This document shows, piece by piece, positions 34,472 through 43,386 of a stretch of DNA of 64,000 bases. Each line of letters begins with the position of its first letter. Position 1 is the first letter of the stretch. The notes under the pieces were generated by a model. The model worked only from the letters and a program-made list of their open reading frames with translations. It did not search any database and was not told where the DNA came from. This DNA is from Paraburkholderia ginsengisoli NBRC 100965 (lineage in GTDB: Bacteria; Pseudomonadota; Gammaproteobacteria; Burkholderiales; Burkholderiaceae), in contig NZ_BBJF01000005.1 in the NCBI RefSeq assembly GCF_000739735.1, forward strand, positions 62,001 through 126,000, in the 5' to 3' direction. The position numbers and the translations under genes are program-made.

Positions 34472-34948
34472 TTTCAACCTCCAAATCTGGCGAACGGCTA
34501 TTCAGTCTAGCACCGCGTGGGAGACGGCGGGCGTTGTCGTGGCGATCGATCTCAACGTTCACCGGCCGAAGCCGCCACGCGTTTCAGACCTTCACACCTC
34601 GGACGCGAATGTCCGCTTATCGCACCCGGCCGACTGCGTGCACAGTGCACGCAGTGCCTTTTCCGCATTGCATAGTGTTGTTGGAGGTTCATCGAAGCGC
34701 GGGTCCGGAACACGCTAATCGTCGCCAAGCAACGAAAGTCCGCCGTCGTTCCGATGCCCACGTGCGGGGCGCCGCGCCAGATAGGTGTTTGCCCGCATTC
34801 TTACGAGAAACGCTTGAAGGAAAACTAGCCGCGACTTATCTTGCATCTCTTGTATATACAACCCTGCAACGCGGCAGTTGCACCCGTTCGAAACGCATCA
34901 TGGACTCAGGGGCAATAACTGCTGAAGTCTAATCACTTTGGAGAACCC
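34472..34948 (+). promoter_or_regulatory. Upstream region of the TauD-like operon with TTGTATATACAA palindrome
   Basis: About 475 bases without a supported gene. A perfect 12-bp palindrome TTGTATATACAA lies at 34850-34861, flanked by outer TTGCA/TGCAA arms, 88 bases before the dioxygenase start. This is the kind of site used by GntR/FadR-type repressors. No GntR gene is in the window. Confidence 0.45.
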
Positions 34949-36016
34949 ATGTCATCCGCCGATTACCTGCAAGGTGCGTGTGTGTGGAACGGTGTCGAAA
35001 TGTACGAGAATGCTCGGTGGGTCAAGGACTTTCCGCCAGCGGTGCTGGACGAGATCGACATTGCCGTCGGCAAGTCGGCCGATATCGACTGGACCGGCGT
35101 CAACCGCGATAATTTCCCGCTGCCCAGTTCAAAGGCCTTCTTCGACGACGTGCGCGAAGAACTCGAAAACGGCTCCGGGATGGTGAAAGTCCGCGGCCTC
35201 GATGTCAGTCGCTACGACCAGGAACAGTTGCGCCGCATCTGGTATGCACTGGGCCATTATCTTGGCACGCCGATGTTCCAGAATCGCCGCGGCGAATTGA
35301 TGCGCGAGATCAAAGACGAAGGTGCGGGTGTCGGCGCCAAACTGTATGGGGCGACCGTGGACGCATCGGGTAAGGAATTTCTATCGTCGGGCGCGCGCAC
35401 CTTGTCGCCCGGAGAACTGCGCTTTCACACAGACCGCTGCGACGTAGTCGGATTGCTTTGCGTGCGGCAGGCATCGGAAGGCGGCGTCAGCAAGCTCGCA
35501 AGCAGCGCGACCGTCTACAACGAAATGCTAAAGCGCCGGCCGGATCTGCATGCGCTGCTGTGCAAACCCATTCCGCGTAGCCGTTTCGGGGAAGAAGCCG
35601 GCGGCCAGTACGTGACCTATGATCTGCCGGTTTTCGGGGTCCGGGACGGCAAACTCACGAGTCACTTTTCGCTGACCTACATCGAGAATGCGCAATTGCT
35701 TTCGAATGTGCGCAAACTGACCGATGCCGAGCACGAAGCTTTGCGAATGCTTCTGCAACTCGCTCAGGAGCAGTGTTTCGAAATGCGATTCGCGCCTGGG
35801 GACATCCAGCTTCTCAACAACCATATCGTGTATCACGGGCGTACGGCTTTCAAGGACGACGCGACGACCGGCCAGGATCGGATGCTGATGAGGCTCTGGT
35901 TGTCGGTACCCAATTCGCGCGCGTTGCCTGAAGATCATGCAATCCTCTGGGGCGATATATCGGGTGGCATGCCTCATGGCGGTATTGCGCAGCCCGCGAC
36001 ACCTTGCATGAGTTGA
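34949..36016 (+). CDS. TauD/TfdA-like Fe(II)/2-oxoglutarate-dependent dioxygenase
   Basis: A 355-aa enzyme of the TauD/TfdA superfamily. The iron-binding facial triad is visible: His and Asp in RFHTDRCD and the distal His in NNHIVYHGRTAF. The 2-oxoglutarate-binding arginine lies in RMLMRLWLS. The preceding block SGMVKVRGLDVSRYDQEQLRRIWYALGHYLGTPMFQN is typical of the TauD-like fold. It leads an apparent operon with an amino-acid-type ABC transporter, so it probably hydroxylates or cleaves an imported amino-acid-like or amine compound. The exact substrate cannot be deduced. It is distant from taurine dioxygenase itself. Confidence 0.88.
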   Translation: MSSADYLQGACVWNGVEMYENARWVKDFPPAVLDEIDIAVGKSADIDWTGVNRDNFPLPSSKAFFDDVREELENGSGMVKVRGLDVSRYDQEQLRRIWYALGHYLGTPMFQNRRGELMREIKDEGAGVGAKLYGATVDASGKEFLSSGARTLSPGELRFHTDRCDVVGLLCVRQASEGGVSKLASSATVYNEMLKRRPDLHALLCKPIPRSRFGEEAGGQYVTYDLPVFGVRDGKLTSHFSLTYIENAQLLSNVRKLTDAEHEALRMLLQLAQEQCFEMRFAPGDIQLLNNHIVYHGRTAFKDDATTGQDRMLMRLWLSVPNSRALPEDHAILWGDISGGMPHGGIAQPATPCMS

Positions 36017-36118
36017 GCGCAGGGCTTCTCCCGATCTCGCGGTTCCGCAGTACTCGGTAAGCTGTCGACGTGTCGCCAGTCGTTGAAGATGCAATAACCC
36101 ACAATTGAGGAGACTAAC

Positions 36119-36994
36119 GTGTCGCAAAGCAGTATGCCTCTTACAGAAAAACGTGGAACGTGGCTTTATCGGGCGGCGGTTTGCGTCGCTTTGAGTGCCG
36201 TCACCGCCACCACATTCGGCGCGCAGGACTTTGGCAATTGCGAAGTAACGGGACAAAAGGGCTCCGTCAAATTGACGACCGCCGTTCCAGGCACGCTGTC
36301 GGTGCGGCCGGTTCTCGGCGTGCCAGGCTGGTGGAATGGCGATTCTCCCGACACGATCAAGGACGGATTCGAGTACTGCATGGCCGCCAACATGGCTTAT
36401 CGCGCGGGACTCGATCGAGTGGTTCTGGTGCCCCGGTCCTTTCAGCAGATTCTGACTGGACAATCGCAGGGATTCGATATCGCGCTGAGCGAAATCACTA
36501 TCACCGAGCCGCGCAAGCAGGTGGTGAATTTCACTGTGCCGTACTTCAATTCAGATCAGGGGATCCTGGTCAAAGCCGGCACCAAGGTCGACAAGAAGAG
36601 TCTCGGCAAGCTTCGCTATGCGGTTGAGCGCGGCACCACTGCTTACGATTACATTGTCGAAAAAGTAAAACCCGCCGAGCAGCCGAAGGTATTCAACGAT
36701 CCGCCGTCGATGTACACGGCGCTTGCCGCGGGACAAGTCGACGCTGTGGTCTACGATACGCCGAACGTTCTTCTGCGCGCGAAGAACTCGAATGGCGCAT
36801 TGGAAGTCGTTGGGCGTTTCGATACCGGTGAAAAATGGGGCGGACTGGTCAACAAGGATTCGCCGAATCTGGCGGCATTCAACCAGCTGATCGACGGGAT
36901 GAAGAAGGACGGCACGCTGGAGAAGCTGACCACCAAGTACCTGACGCCGGAACTCGGTGCGGATCCCACCAAAGTGCCGGTGCTGAACCCCTAA
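36119..36994 (+). CDS. Amino-acid-type ABC transporter substrate-binding protein
   Basis: A 291-aa periplasmic receptor of the polar amino acid family (SBP_bac_3). It starts with GTG at 36119 after a strong GAGGAG site. The signal peptide ends around ATTFGA (residue ~35). Family features: GFEYCMAANMAYRAGLDRVVLVPRSFQQILTGQSQGFDIALSEITITEPRKQVVNFTVPYFNSDQGILVK. Two cysteines (GNCEV and EYCMA) could form a disulfide. It lies 102 bases downstream of the dioxygenase and just upstream of permease and ATPase genes. Confidence 0.92.
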   Translation: MSQSSMPLTEKRGTWLYRAAVCVALSAVTATTFGAQDFGNCEVTGQKGSVKLTTAVPGTLSVRPVLGVPGWWNGDSPDTIKDGFEYCMAANMAYRAGLDRVVLVPRSFQQILTGQSQGFDIALSEITITEPRKQVVNFTVPYFNSDQGILVKAGTKVDKKSLGKLRYAVERGTTAYDYIVEKVKPAEQPKVFNDPPSMYTALAAGQVDAVVYDTPNVLLRAKNSNGALEVVGRFDTGEKWGGLVNKDSPNLAAFNQLIDGMKKDGTLEKLTTKYLTPELGADPTKVPVLNP

Positions 36995-37032
36995 GCGACC
37001 CAACCCGGCATCCCACCCAACGAGCCTGAACT

Positions 37033-38166
37033 ATGAGCAATGCAACGCGACAGACAAGCGACGTCATGCCGGCCCCCGCGGGCAGTGGGCGCCGCTTGAG
37101 AATGGGGGGCATGCCGTCTGCGCCCACATCATTGCTGCTCGCATCGATCGCGGCGGTCGCTGCCGTCGTATTGGGAAGTTGGTACACGGTTGCTGTCATG
37201 CGAGCCGCCTGTCTGGCGGCTCATTTCGATGGCGCGTGGGTCAATGCGATCGCCGTGGTTCTCGCGTTGCTTGCGATCGCGATCGTGTTGCCGGTGGTCC
37301 GGGCGATCAGAGCGTGTGGCCGTATTCGCGATGCGGTTGCGAATGAGGATCTCGCGGAAGCGCGTAGCGCCCGCTCGGGGGCTCGGGACCAGTGCTTTGT
37401 CGCGTTGGGATATGCATTGGCGCAGCTGGTCGTGATCCTCGTCTTTCAGTTCTTTCTGGTCAACCATCAGGCGGTAGCCAAGACGTTCTTCCTGGTACCC
37501 CTGATGGTGAAGACATTCCCATTGGTACTCGCTGCTTTCTGGATGAACGTCAAGATCTCCATCATTACGGAAGTCCTGGTATTGATCTGGGGGTTGATCG
37601 TCGCGCTCGCTATGTTCGCGCCCGGTGTCGCCGGCAAACCGATTCGCCTGATCGCCACCGCGTACATCGATATCTTCCGCGCGGTACCCGCGGTGCTGGT
37701 GATCTATCTCGTCGGTTTCGGTATTCCGTTGACCGGCATACCCGTGCTGAAGGATTTTTCGCTGACGGTCTTCGTCATCGTCGCATTGACGTTGACCGTG
37801 GGCGCTTACGTCGCGGAGATTTATCGCGCCGGCATTCTGAGCATTCACTGGAGCCAGAGCGCCGCAGCGCGTTCGCTTGGCCTCTCCCATTTCCAGACGT
37901 TGCGCTTTGTCATCGTTCCGCAGGGGATCCGGCAGATCATTCCGCCACTGCTCAATTCTTTTATCTCGTTGCAGAAAGATACGGCGCTGGTGTCTGTCGT
38001 GGGTGTGATCGATTCATTCAATCAGTCGATGTTGATTGCGTCGAATTACTACAATCTTTCCGCTGTCAGCACGGTGGCTCTGCTTTTCATTGTCGTGTCG
38101 ATTCCGCAAACGAGATTTGTCGAGCGAATGATGCGGCGCGATCGCGCTCGTATGCGTGCGGGCTAA
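37033..38166 (+). CDS. Amino-acid-type ABC transporter permease with extended N-terminus
   Basis: A 377-aa His/Glu/Gln/Arg-type permease, with LWGLIVALAM, TAYIDIFRAVPAVLVIYLVGFG and the EAA loop (SAAARSLGLSHFQTLRFVIVPQGIRQIIPPLLNSFISLQKDTALVSVVG). Typical members are ~220-250 aa. Here about 120 extra residues precede the core, forming two or three additional hydrophobic segments (LLLASIAAVAAVVLGSWYTV and WVNAIAVVLALLAIAIVLPVV). A single permease gene means the channel is probably a homodimer. Ordinary members of this length occur, but the extra helices are worth noting. Confidence 0.92.
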   Translation: MSNATRQTSDVMPAPAGSGRRLRMGGMPSAPTSLLLASIAAVAAVVLGSWYTVAVMRAACLAAHFDGAWVNAIAVVLALLAIAIVLPVVRAIRACGRIRDAVANEDLAEARSARSGARDQCFVALGYALAQLVVILVFQFFLVNHQAVAKTFFLVPLMVKTFPLVLAAFWMNVKISIITEVLVLIWGLIVALAMFAPGVAGKPIRLIATAYIDIFRAVPAVLVIYLVGFGIPLTGIPVLKDFSLTVFVIVALTLTVGAYVAEIYRAGILSIHWSQSAAARSLGLSHFQTLRFVIVPQGIRQIIPPLLNSFISLQKDTALVSVVGVIDSFNQSMLIASNYYNLSAVSTVALLFIVVSIPQTRFVERMMRRDRARMRAG

Positions 38167-38182
38167 GCTTGAGGGAGATTCC

Positions 38183-38926
38183 ATGTCGTTTATCGACATT
38201 CGCGACATTTCGAAATCGTACGGTGCGGTGCCGGTTATCAAGCGGCTCGCGATGACGGTCGGCGAGCATGACGTCGTGTGCCTGATCGGGCCGTCAGGGT
38301 CGGGGAAGTCGACGCTACTACGTTGTATCAACGGTCTCGAGTTGATCGATGACGGCGAAATACTGGTCCACGGGGACCGGATCACCGGTCCCGGCGTTGA
38401 CGTGGATGCATTGCGTCGAGACATCGGCATCGTGTTTCAGGGCTATAACCTGTTTCCGCACATGAGCGTTCTCGAGAACGTGACGCTCGCTCCGATTCGC
38501 GTTCTGAAACAGGAGAAAGGCGAAGCGGAAGAACGCGCGATGACGCTGCTCAAGCGCATTGGCCTCGCGCACAAGGCGAAGGAATATCCGGATCGGTTGT
38601 CGGGCGGACAGCAGCAGCGCGTGGCGATCGTGCGCGCGTTGGCGATGGATCCGATGGTGCTGTTGCTCGACGAAATCACCTCCGCACTTGACCCCGAACT
38701 CGTTTCCGAAGTTCTGAACATCGTGCGAGATCTCGCGAGTGAGGGCATGACGATGCTGCTCGCGACCCATGAGATGGGCTTTGCGCGTGAGGTTTCGTCA
38801 AAGGTATGCTTTCTGTGCGATGGCGCCGTTTATGAAGAAGGGCCACCGGAGCAGATTTTTGGCGATCCGACGCGCGACAGGACGCGCGCGTTCCTCAAGA
38901 GTATTCGGGAAGCCAAGCGCATCTGA
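38183..38926 (+). CDS. Amino-acid-type ABC transporter ATPase
   Basis: A 247-aa ATPase of the polar amino acid transporter family (GlnQ/HisP-like). Walker A GPSGSGKST, Q-loop GIVFQGYNLFPHM, signature LSGGQQQR, Walker B MVLLLDEITSALDPE and the H-loop LATHEM are intact. The ATG at 38183 has a GAGGGAG site. It completes a one-receptor, one-permease, one-ATPase importer located directly after the TauD-like dioxygenase. Confidence 0.94.
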   Translation: MSFIDIRDISKSYGAVPVIKRLAMTVGEHDVVCLIGPSGSGKSTLLRCINGLELIDDGEILVHGDRITGPGVDVDALRRDIGIVFQGYNLFPHMSVLENVTLAPIRVLKQEKGEAEERAMTLLKRIGLAHKAKEYPDRLSGGQQQRVAIVRALAMDPMVLLLDEITSALDPELVSEVLNIVRDLASEGMTMLLATHEMGFAREVSSKVCFLCDGAVYEEGPPEQIFGDPTRDRTRAFLKSIREAKRI

Positions 38927-39197
38927 CCGATAGGCTATGCCATTCAGGCGCCTTTTACGGTGGCAGTCTTCGGAGTCCTGCTCGGCGTCAGCCCAATACA
39001 GCAATGCAGCGGAAACCCAAAGCTTAAGTAGTCGTATCGACGTGAACGTCTCCTTGCGGCCGAAGCCGGCCCCATGACGAACTTCGGCAAGTGGGCCAAT
39101 TCGGGCTACCAATTTCCTGCAGACGGCCATTCATTCGTCGAAGCATGCAGCAGGTTTCTGTCCTGACCGGAGCGAACGATGCGGCAGATGACGATTT
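38927..39197. other. Convergent intergenic region
   Basis: About 270 bases between the convergent ATPase and LysR genes. No T-tailed hairpin or other gene recognised. Confidence 0.35.
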
Positions 39198-40082
39198 CTA
39201 TATCAATCGCAGATCCCACAACACATCGAGTACGTGTTGCGTGGAACTTTCAACGCAGCCGGCGCGATGCGCAACGCCGAGCCGGCGCCACAGCGCCGGG
39301 CGTAGCGCACGCATGACAATGCGCGGGTCAGGCGATGGAGTCGTGGCCTCGTGGGGCAACAACGCTGCGCCGTAACCCGCGGAGACCAGACTCTTGATCG
39401 CATCGTTATAGTTGAGCTGAATGCGTGGCACGGGATGATGACCGCCCGCTGCGAACCACTCTGCGGTCAGTTGCGACAGCCGTGTAGTCGAGTCATTGAG
39501 AATGAGAGGCTTGCTGGTCAGCCACCTGGGCGTCACGCGGGCTGGGCATTCCCAGTGGGCCGGCATGAAGGCCATGACAGGATCCCGGCGCCACGGCTTG
39601 ATCACGAGGCCAGCCATCGTGGGTTGCGGTAGCGCGACCAGTCCGACATCCAGCGATCCTTCCGCGAGACGGGTGAGCGTGTTCTGCGACGTGAGCACCG
39701 AAACCTGGACGTCGATTGCAGGATGTTGCTGTGCCAACACTTCAAGAGCCTGGGGCAGGAGGTGTGCGATTGCGCCCGTCGACGCGCCAAGTCGTACACG
39801 GCCCCCAAGCCCCTGCACTTGCCGCCGCACGTCGTCCAGCGCCTGCCCGGCATCGGCCAGCAGGTGCCGGGCTTTTTCCAGCAGAGATTCCCCGATTGTG
39901 GTGGGCTGAACGTGGCCGCGCTTGCGCGACAGCAGCGGCGCACCAATGCGCTCTTCCAGTTCCTGGATGTGAAGGCTGACTGTCGGCGCAGCCAGATGCA
40001 GGACACGCGCGGCGGCCGCAAAGGAACGAAGGTCTGCGATCGTCACCAACGTGCGCAGCCGGTCCAGACTAATCTCTCTCAT
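39198..40082 (-). CDS. LysR-family transcriptional regulator
   Basis: A 294-aa LysR-type regulator. The N-terminal winged HTH reads LDRLRTLVTIADLRSFAAAARVLHLAAPTVSLHIQELEERIGAPLLSRKRGHVQPT. The co-inducer domain begins GGRVRLGASTGAIAHLLPQAL. It faces away from the ABC operon and is divergent from a small membrane protein gene at 40189, with 106 bases between them that should hold its own site. It could control that small gene, the TauD-like operon, or both; position alone does not settle this. Confidence 0.92.
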   Translation of the reverse strand: MREISLDRLRTLVTIADLRSFAAAARVLHLAAPTVSLHIQELEERIGAPLLSRKRGHVQPTTIGESLLEKARHLLADAGQALDDVRRQVQGLGGRVRLGASTGAIAHLLPQALEVLAQQHPAIDVQVSVLTSQNTLTRLAEGSLDVGLVALPQPTMAGLVIKPWRRDPVMAFMPAHWECPARVTPRWLTSKPLILNDSTTRLSQLTAEWFAAGGHHPVPRIQLNYNDAIKSLVSAGYGAALLPHEATTPSPDPRIVMRALRPALWRRLGVAHRAGCVESSTQHVLDVLWDLRLI

Positions 40083-40188
40083 CAGCGTGGTAAGTTAGAA
40101 AAAACTGAACGTCGATTTCAGGAAATTCAACTTTTCATATTCTATCTCTGGAACGAAGATCGGAGGTCACAGGCTCCGGAGATAAAGA

Positions 40189-40467
40189 ATGCTTGATGCA
40201 AGGGAAAGCGTCGACAGCGACGAAGATGGGCAGTTAACGGATATCGATGCGGAGGCGAAAAAATGGGTCGCTGCGTTGACTCTCACCGGCTTGTTGGTGA
40301 CGCTTCTAGTCATCGCCGGACTGTATATCACGGCGACTATGCGTGACGTGGATCACGTGTGTTTCGAAAAGAAGATGAATGACGAACACTCACTCATGGA
40401 AGCTTTTTTCCAGCTCTCCCCGGAGCAGGATGCGCTCGTGGAGAAGATGCGAGCCTGCTCGAACTGA
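40189..40467 (+). CDS. Small single-pass membrane protein, unknown function
   Basis: A 92-aa protein with an acidic cytosolic N-terminus (SVDSDEDGQLTDIDAE), one transmembrane helix (ALTLTGLLVTLLVIAGLYI) and a short periplasmic tail with two cysteines (HVCFEKK and MRACSN). A GGAGA site precedes the ATG. The family is not recognised. It is divergent from the LysR gene, which often marks a regulated target. Confidence 0.62.
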   Translation: MLDARESVDSDEDGQLTDIDAEAKKWVAALTLTGLLVTLLVIAGLYITATMRDVDHVCFEKKMNDEHSLMEAFFQLSPEQDALVEKMRACSN

Positions 40468-40658
40468 TCCGGAAAGGCCAACTTGTCGTTAGAACTTTTA
40501 TGCCCGGCTGACTTGCTCGCAACGGATTTGCCGCCGAGGTTTTCGCGTAGGAGGAGTGCAAGCAGGCGGCGCTGCGCCGACCCTGCATCTCCCGTGCATC
40601 GTTGGCATTTCGACCCGGCCCAATCCGTCGCCGTTCCGATTCCACGCTCGAAACGACA

Positions 40659-41034
40659 TCACCACGGGAATCGTTTTGTTTTCCCGGCGAGTGAGCCTCC
40701 CTGTCGGGCTGCCCGCGCCCAGCCGTGCGACGAGCACCGCCTCGCGCGCGCCTTCCTCGACAGTCTCAGCGCCGGCATATCCGTTGAGGTTCGTGCTGGT
40801 AAAGCCCGGAGAGACGGCGTTGACACTGATCCCCTCAGGCTCCAGCTCGATTGCCATTGCGACTGTCAATGCGTTGAGAGCCGTCTTGGAGGCTGGGTAG
40901 ACAGGGCCGAAAATCGCGCGGTAGGCGAAAGCCGGGTCCGAATTTGCCGTCAGCGACCCAACGCTGCTCGACACGTTGACGACGCGGGCCGCCGGTGTCG
41001 ATTCCCTGACCTGGCGGTCCTCTAATCCGGCATC
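40659..41034 (-). pseudogene. Remnant of a short-chain dehydrogenase/reductase gene
   Basis: The minus strand encodes the C-terminal half of an SDR: RVVNVSSSVGSLT, the active-site YPASKTALNALTVAMAIELE, and GISVNAVSPGFTSTNLNGY. The Rossmann N-terminal half is missing: in frame, the sequence meets a TAG just upstream of the truncation point near 41034. At the other end an extra C shifts the frame; without it the gene would end in the usual family ending IPW plus stop (40659-40661). A 158-codon frame persists but is not a complete enzyme. Confidence 0.85.
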
Positions 41035-41075
41035 CCAATAGTCGGACTAGTTAGGGGTATACATGGATTAGGAGG
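41019..41075. repeat. Inverted repeat at the SDR truncation point
   Basis: CCTCTAATCC (41019-41028) and GGATTAGGAGG (41065-41075) are inverted copies with one extra base, 36 bases apart, exactly where the SDR coding sequence ends. This could be a trace of the rearrangement that truncated the gene. Confidence 0.45.
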
Positions 41076-41091
41076 TGCAACCGCGTTGCAC
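41075..41091 (+). promoter_or_regulatory. Candidate LacI-type operator upstream of sugar ABC operon
   Basis: Perfect 17-bp palindrome GTGCAACCGCGTTGCAC with a central CG-rich core, 175 bases before the binding-protein start. The shape fits LacI-family operators, but no LacI gene is adjacent. Confidence 0.45.
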
Positions 41092-41266
41092 TAACATTTT
41101 CGGTACCACACGGCGCATATCGCACTTTCAGATCGGGGTTGCACGTCTCCACGCCCGAGTCCCGCGTTGCCCAGCACTCCGCTGCCGTCCAGCATCTGCA
41201 TGCGATCGACTCAACGTCGACCGCATCGACCACACCGACCAACGAAGAAAAGAACCGGAGGACGAG

Positions 41267-42376
41267 ATGGCACAGCAACGTGATGACGATCAGGAGCACG
41301 GCCCTAACGGATTCAGCGCGGCGCGGCGCGCGCTGATGCAGGGCACGGGATTGGGCGCAGCGCTTTCGCTGCTGGGCGGGCCAGGCGGTGCGGGCGGGCT
41401 GATCGGCACCGCGCAGGCGGCGGAGGCGGCTTTCCCCTCGCACAAGAAGTGGAGGATCGTGTTTGTCAATCACGTCACCACCAACCCGTTCTTTGTGCCG
41501 ACGCAGTACGGCATTCAGGATGCCTGCTCGCTGCTCAGCATGGATTATCAGTGGACCGGCTCGGCCACTTCGGACGCGGGCGAAATGGTCCGCGCCGTGA
41601 ACTCGGCGATTGCCGCAAAGGCCGACGCCATCGCTGTGCCGATTGTCGATCCGACCGCCTTCGACAAGCCTATCCAGGCCGCGCTCGACGCCGGCATTCC
41701 GGTGTTCGCCTATAACGCCGACGCGCCGCGCGGCAAGAAGAATCCGCGCCTCGCGTATATCGGCCAGGACCTGTATCTCTCCGGCTACCAGATGGGCGAG
41801 CGCATCGTGAGCCTCGTTGACAGCGGCATGGTCGCGCTTTTCATTGCAACACCGGGGCAGCTCAACATTCAGCCGCGCTTGGACGGTGCGAGCGACGCCA
41901 TCAAGAAGTCCGGCAAGAAGATCGACGTCCAGACCGTGGCCACTGGTGCGACGGTCAACGAGGAGCTGTCGAAGATCAAGTCGTTCTATCTGGGCCACCA
42001 GGACCTGAAGGGCATGTTCGCCGTCGATGCGGGCAGCACGCAGGGCGTCGCGCAGGTGATGAAGGAATCGAACCTTCCGTCGAAGGGCGTGCACGGTGGC
42101 GGCTTCGACCTCCTGCCGACCACGATCCAGCTCATCCACGAAGGCTTCCTCGACTTCACCATCGATCAGCAACCGTACGTGCAGGGTTTCTATACGGTGA
42201 TGCAGGCGTTCGTGTTCCTGTCCTCGGGCGGGCTGGTCGGGCCGGCCGACACCAACACCGGCCTGAAGTTCGTGACGAAGGAGACTGTCGAGCCCTACCT
42301 TAATACCTCGACGCGTTTTGAAGGCAAGACCACCAAGCCGCAAATCGTTCCGATGAGAGGCGCAATCAGGTCGTGA
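41267..42376 (+). CDS. Sugar-type ABC transporter substrate-binding protein with Tat-like signal
   Basis: A 369-aa periplasmic binding protein of the ribose/galactose family (pfam Peripla_BP_4-like). The start at 41267 has a strong GGAGGA site. The N-terminus SAARRALMQGTGLGAALSLLGG resembles a twin-arginine signal, which is unusual for this family. Mature features include WRIVFVNHVTTNPFFVPTQYGIQDA, KADAIAVPIVDPTAFDKPIQAALDAGIPVFAYNADAP and IDQQPYVQGFYTVMQAFVFLSSG. It leads a three-gene importer. The ligand is not predictable. Confidence 0.9.
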   Translation: MAQQRDDDQEHGPNGFSAARRALMQGTGLGAALSLLGGPGGAGGLIGTAQAAEAAFPSHKKWRIVFVNHVTTNPFFVPTQYGIQDACSLLSMDYQWTGSATSDAGEMVRAVNSAIAAKADAIAVPIVDPTAFDKPIQAALDAGIPVFAYNADAPRGKKNPRLAYIGQDLYLSGYQMGERIVSLVDSGMVALFIATPGQLNIQPRLDGASDAIKKSGKKIDVQTVATGATVNEELSKIKSFYLGHQDLKGMFAVDAGSTQGVAQVMKESNLPSKGVHGGGFDLLPTTIQLIHEGFLDFTIDQQPYVQGFYTVMQAFVFLSSGGLVGPADTNTGLKFVTKETVEPYLNTSTRFEGKTTKPQIVPMRGAIRS

Positions 42377-43386
42377 TGAACACAGTGAAGGAAACCAGCA
42401 AGATCGAAGCCGCCCGCGCACCCGTGCGCGCGGGGGGTTCATTCGCGTCACACTGGGCGGCAGAACTGCGTATTCTGCTCGTGGCCGTGCTGCTAGCCGC
42501 TTACTTTGAATTCGCGAACCACGATTTCCTGCTCACCAACGCGAGCCTCGCCAACCTTTCGCAGTTCATCGCGCCGGTGGCGATCATCGCGTTCGGCGAA
42601 ATCATGTTGATGATTGGCGGCGACATCGATCTGTCGGCGGGCATGGTGTTCGCATTCGCGCCGTTCATGATGGTGTTTGCGAACGACGCAGGCGCGCCCA
42701 TGTGGCTCGCCGTGATCGCGGGGCTGGTGGCCGCGGCGATCGTCGGCTTCGTGAACGGCGCCGTGACGGTGTGGCTGCGATTGCCCTCGTTCGTCACCAC
42801 GCTCGGCACGCTCTTTCTCATCAACGGCATCACGCTCACCGTCTCGCGCGGCACGCCCGCGCCCGCGCCGGGGTCGCCTACGTTCTCGGCATTCATGGGT
42901 GGGTGGGGCTACAGCGAAATCATCTGGACCGTGGCGATCGCCTTCGCGATGCATGTGCTTTTGCGGCATACCCGCTGGGGCCTGCATACTCAGGCCGCGG
43001 GCGCAAATCCAGTCGGTGCGCGCGAGGCCGGCATTCATGTGAACCGGCTGCGCCTCGGCAACTTCATCCTTGCCGCGGTGCTCGCGGGCTTCACCGGGAT
43101 CCTCGAAGCCTTTCGTATTACCTCGATCGACCCGCAGGCGGGCGGCAATCAGATCATGTTCCTTGCCGTGGCCGCTGCCGTGATCGGCGGCACTCCGCTC
43201 ACGGGCGGCTCCGGCACCATCGTGGGCGGCCTCATCGGCGCGGCGGTGCTCGGCATTCTCAACGACGGCTTCACGCTCATCGGCATTAACGCGTTCACGT
43301 TCAACATTATTCTTGGCGCCGCGATTCTGGCGGCGATGATCTTCAATATCCACGTCGGGCGCCTTCGCCGTAAGGCAGGGCGCTGA
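42376..43386 (+). CDS. Sugar ABC transporter permease (RbsC family)
   Basis: A 336-aa permease with about eight to ten hydrophobic segments. Family hallmarks: GEIMLMIGGDIDLSAGMVFAFAP (the GGIDLS-like motif), LPSFVTTLGTLFLINGITLTVSRG, NPVGAREAGIHVNRLRLGNFILAAVLAGFTGILE and VIGGTPLTGGSGTIVGGLIGAAVLGILNDGF. The ATG at 42376 overlaps the stop of the previous gene, and its own stop overlaps the next start, so all three genes are coupled. Confidence 0.93.
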   Translation: MNTVKETSKIEAARAPVRAGGSFASHWAAELRILLVAVLLAAYFEFANHDFLLTNASLANLSQFIAPVAIIAFGEIMLMIGGDIDLSAGMVFAFAPFMMVFANDAGAPMWLAVIAGLVAAAIVGFVNGAVTVWLRLPSFVTTLGTLFLINGITLTVSRGTPAPAPGSPTFSAFMGGWGYSEIIWTVAIAFAMHVLLRHTRWGLHTQAAGANPVGAREAGIHVNRLRLGNFILAAVLAGFTGILEAFRITSIDPQAGGNQIMFLAVAAAVIGGTPLTGGSGTIVGGLIGAAVLGILNDGFTLIGINAFTFNIILGAAILAAMIFNIHVGRLRRKAGR

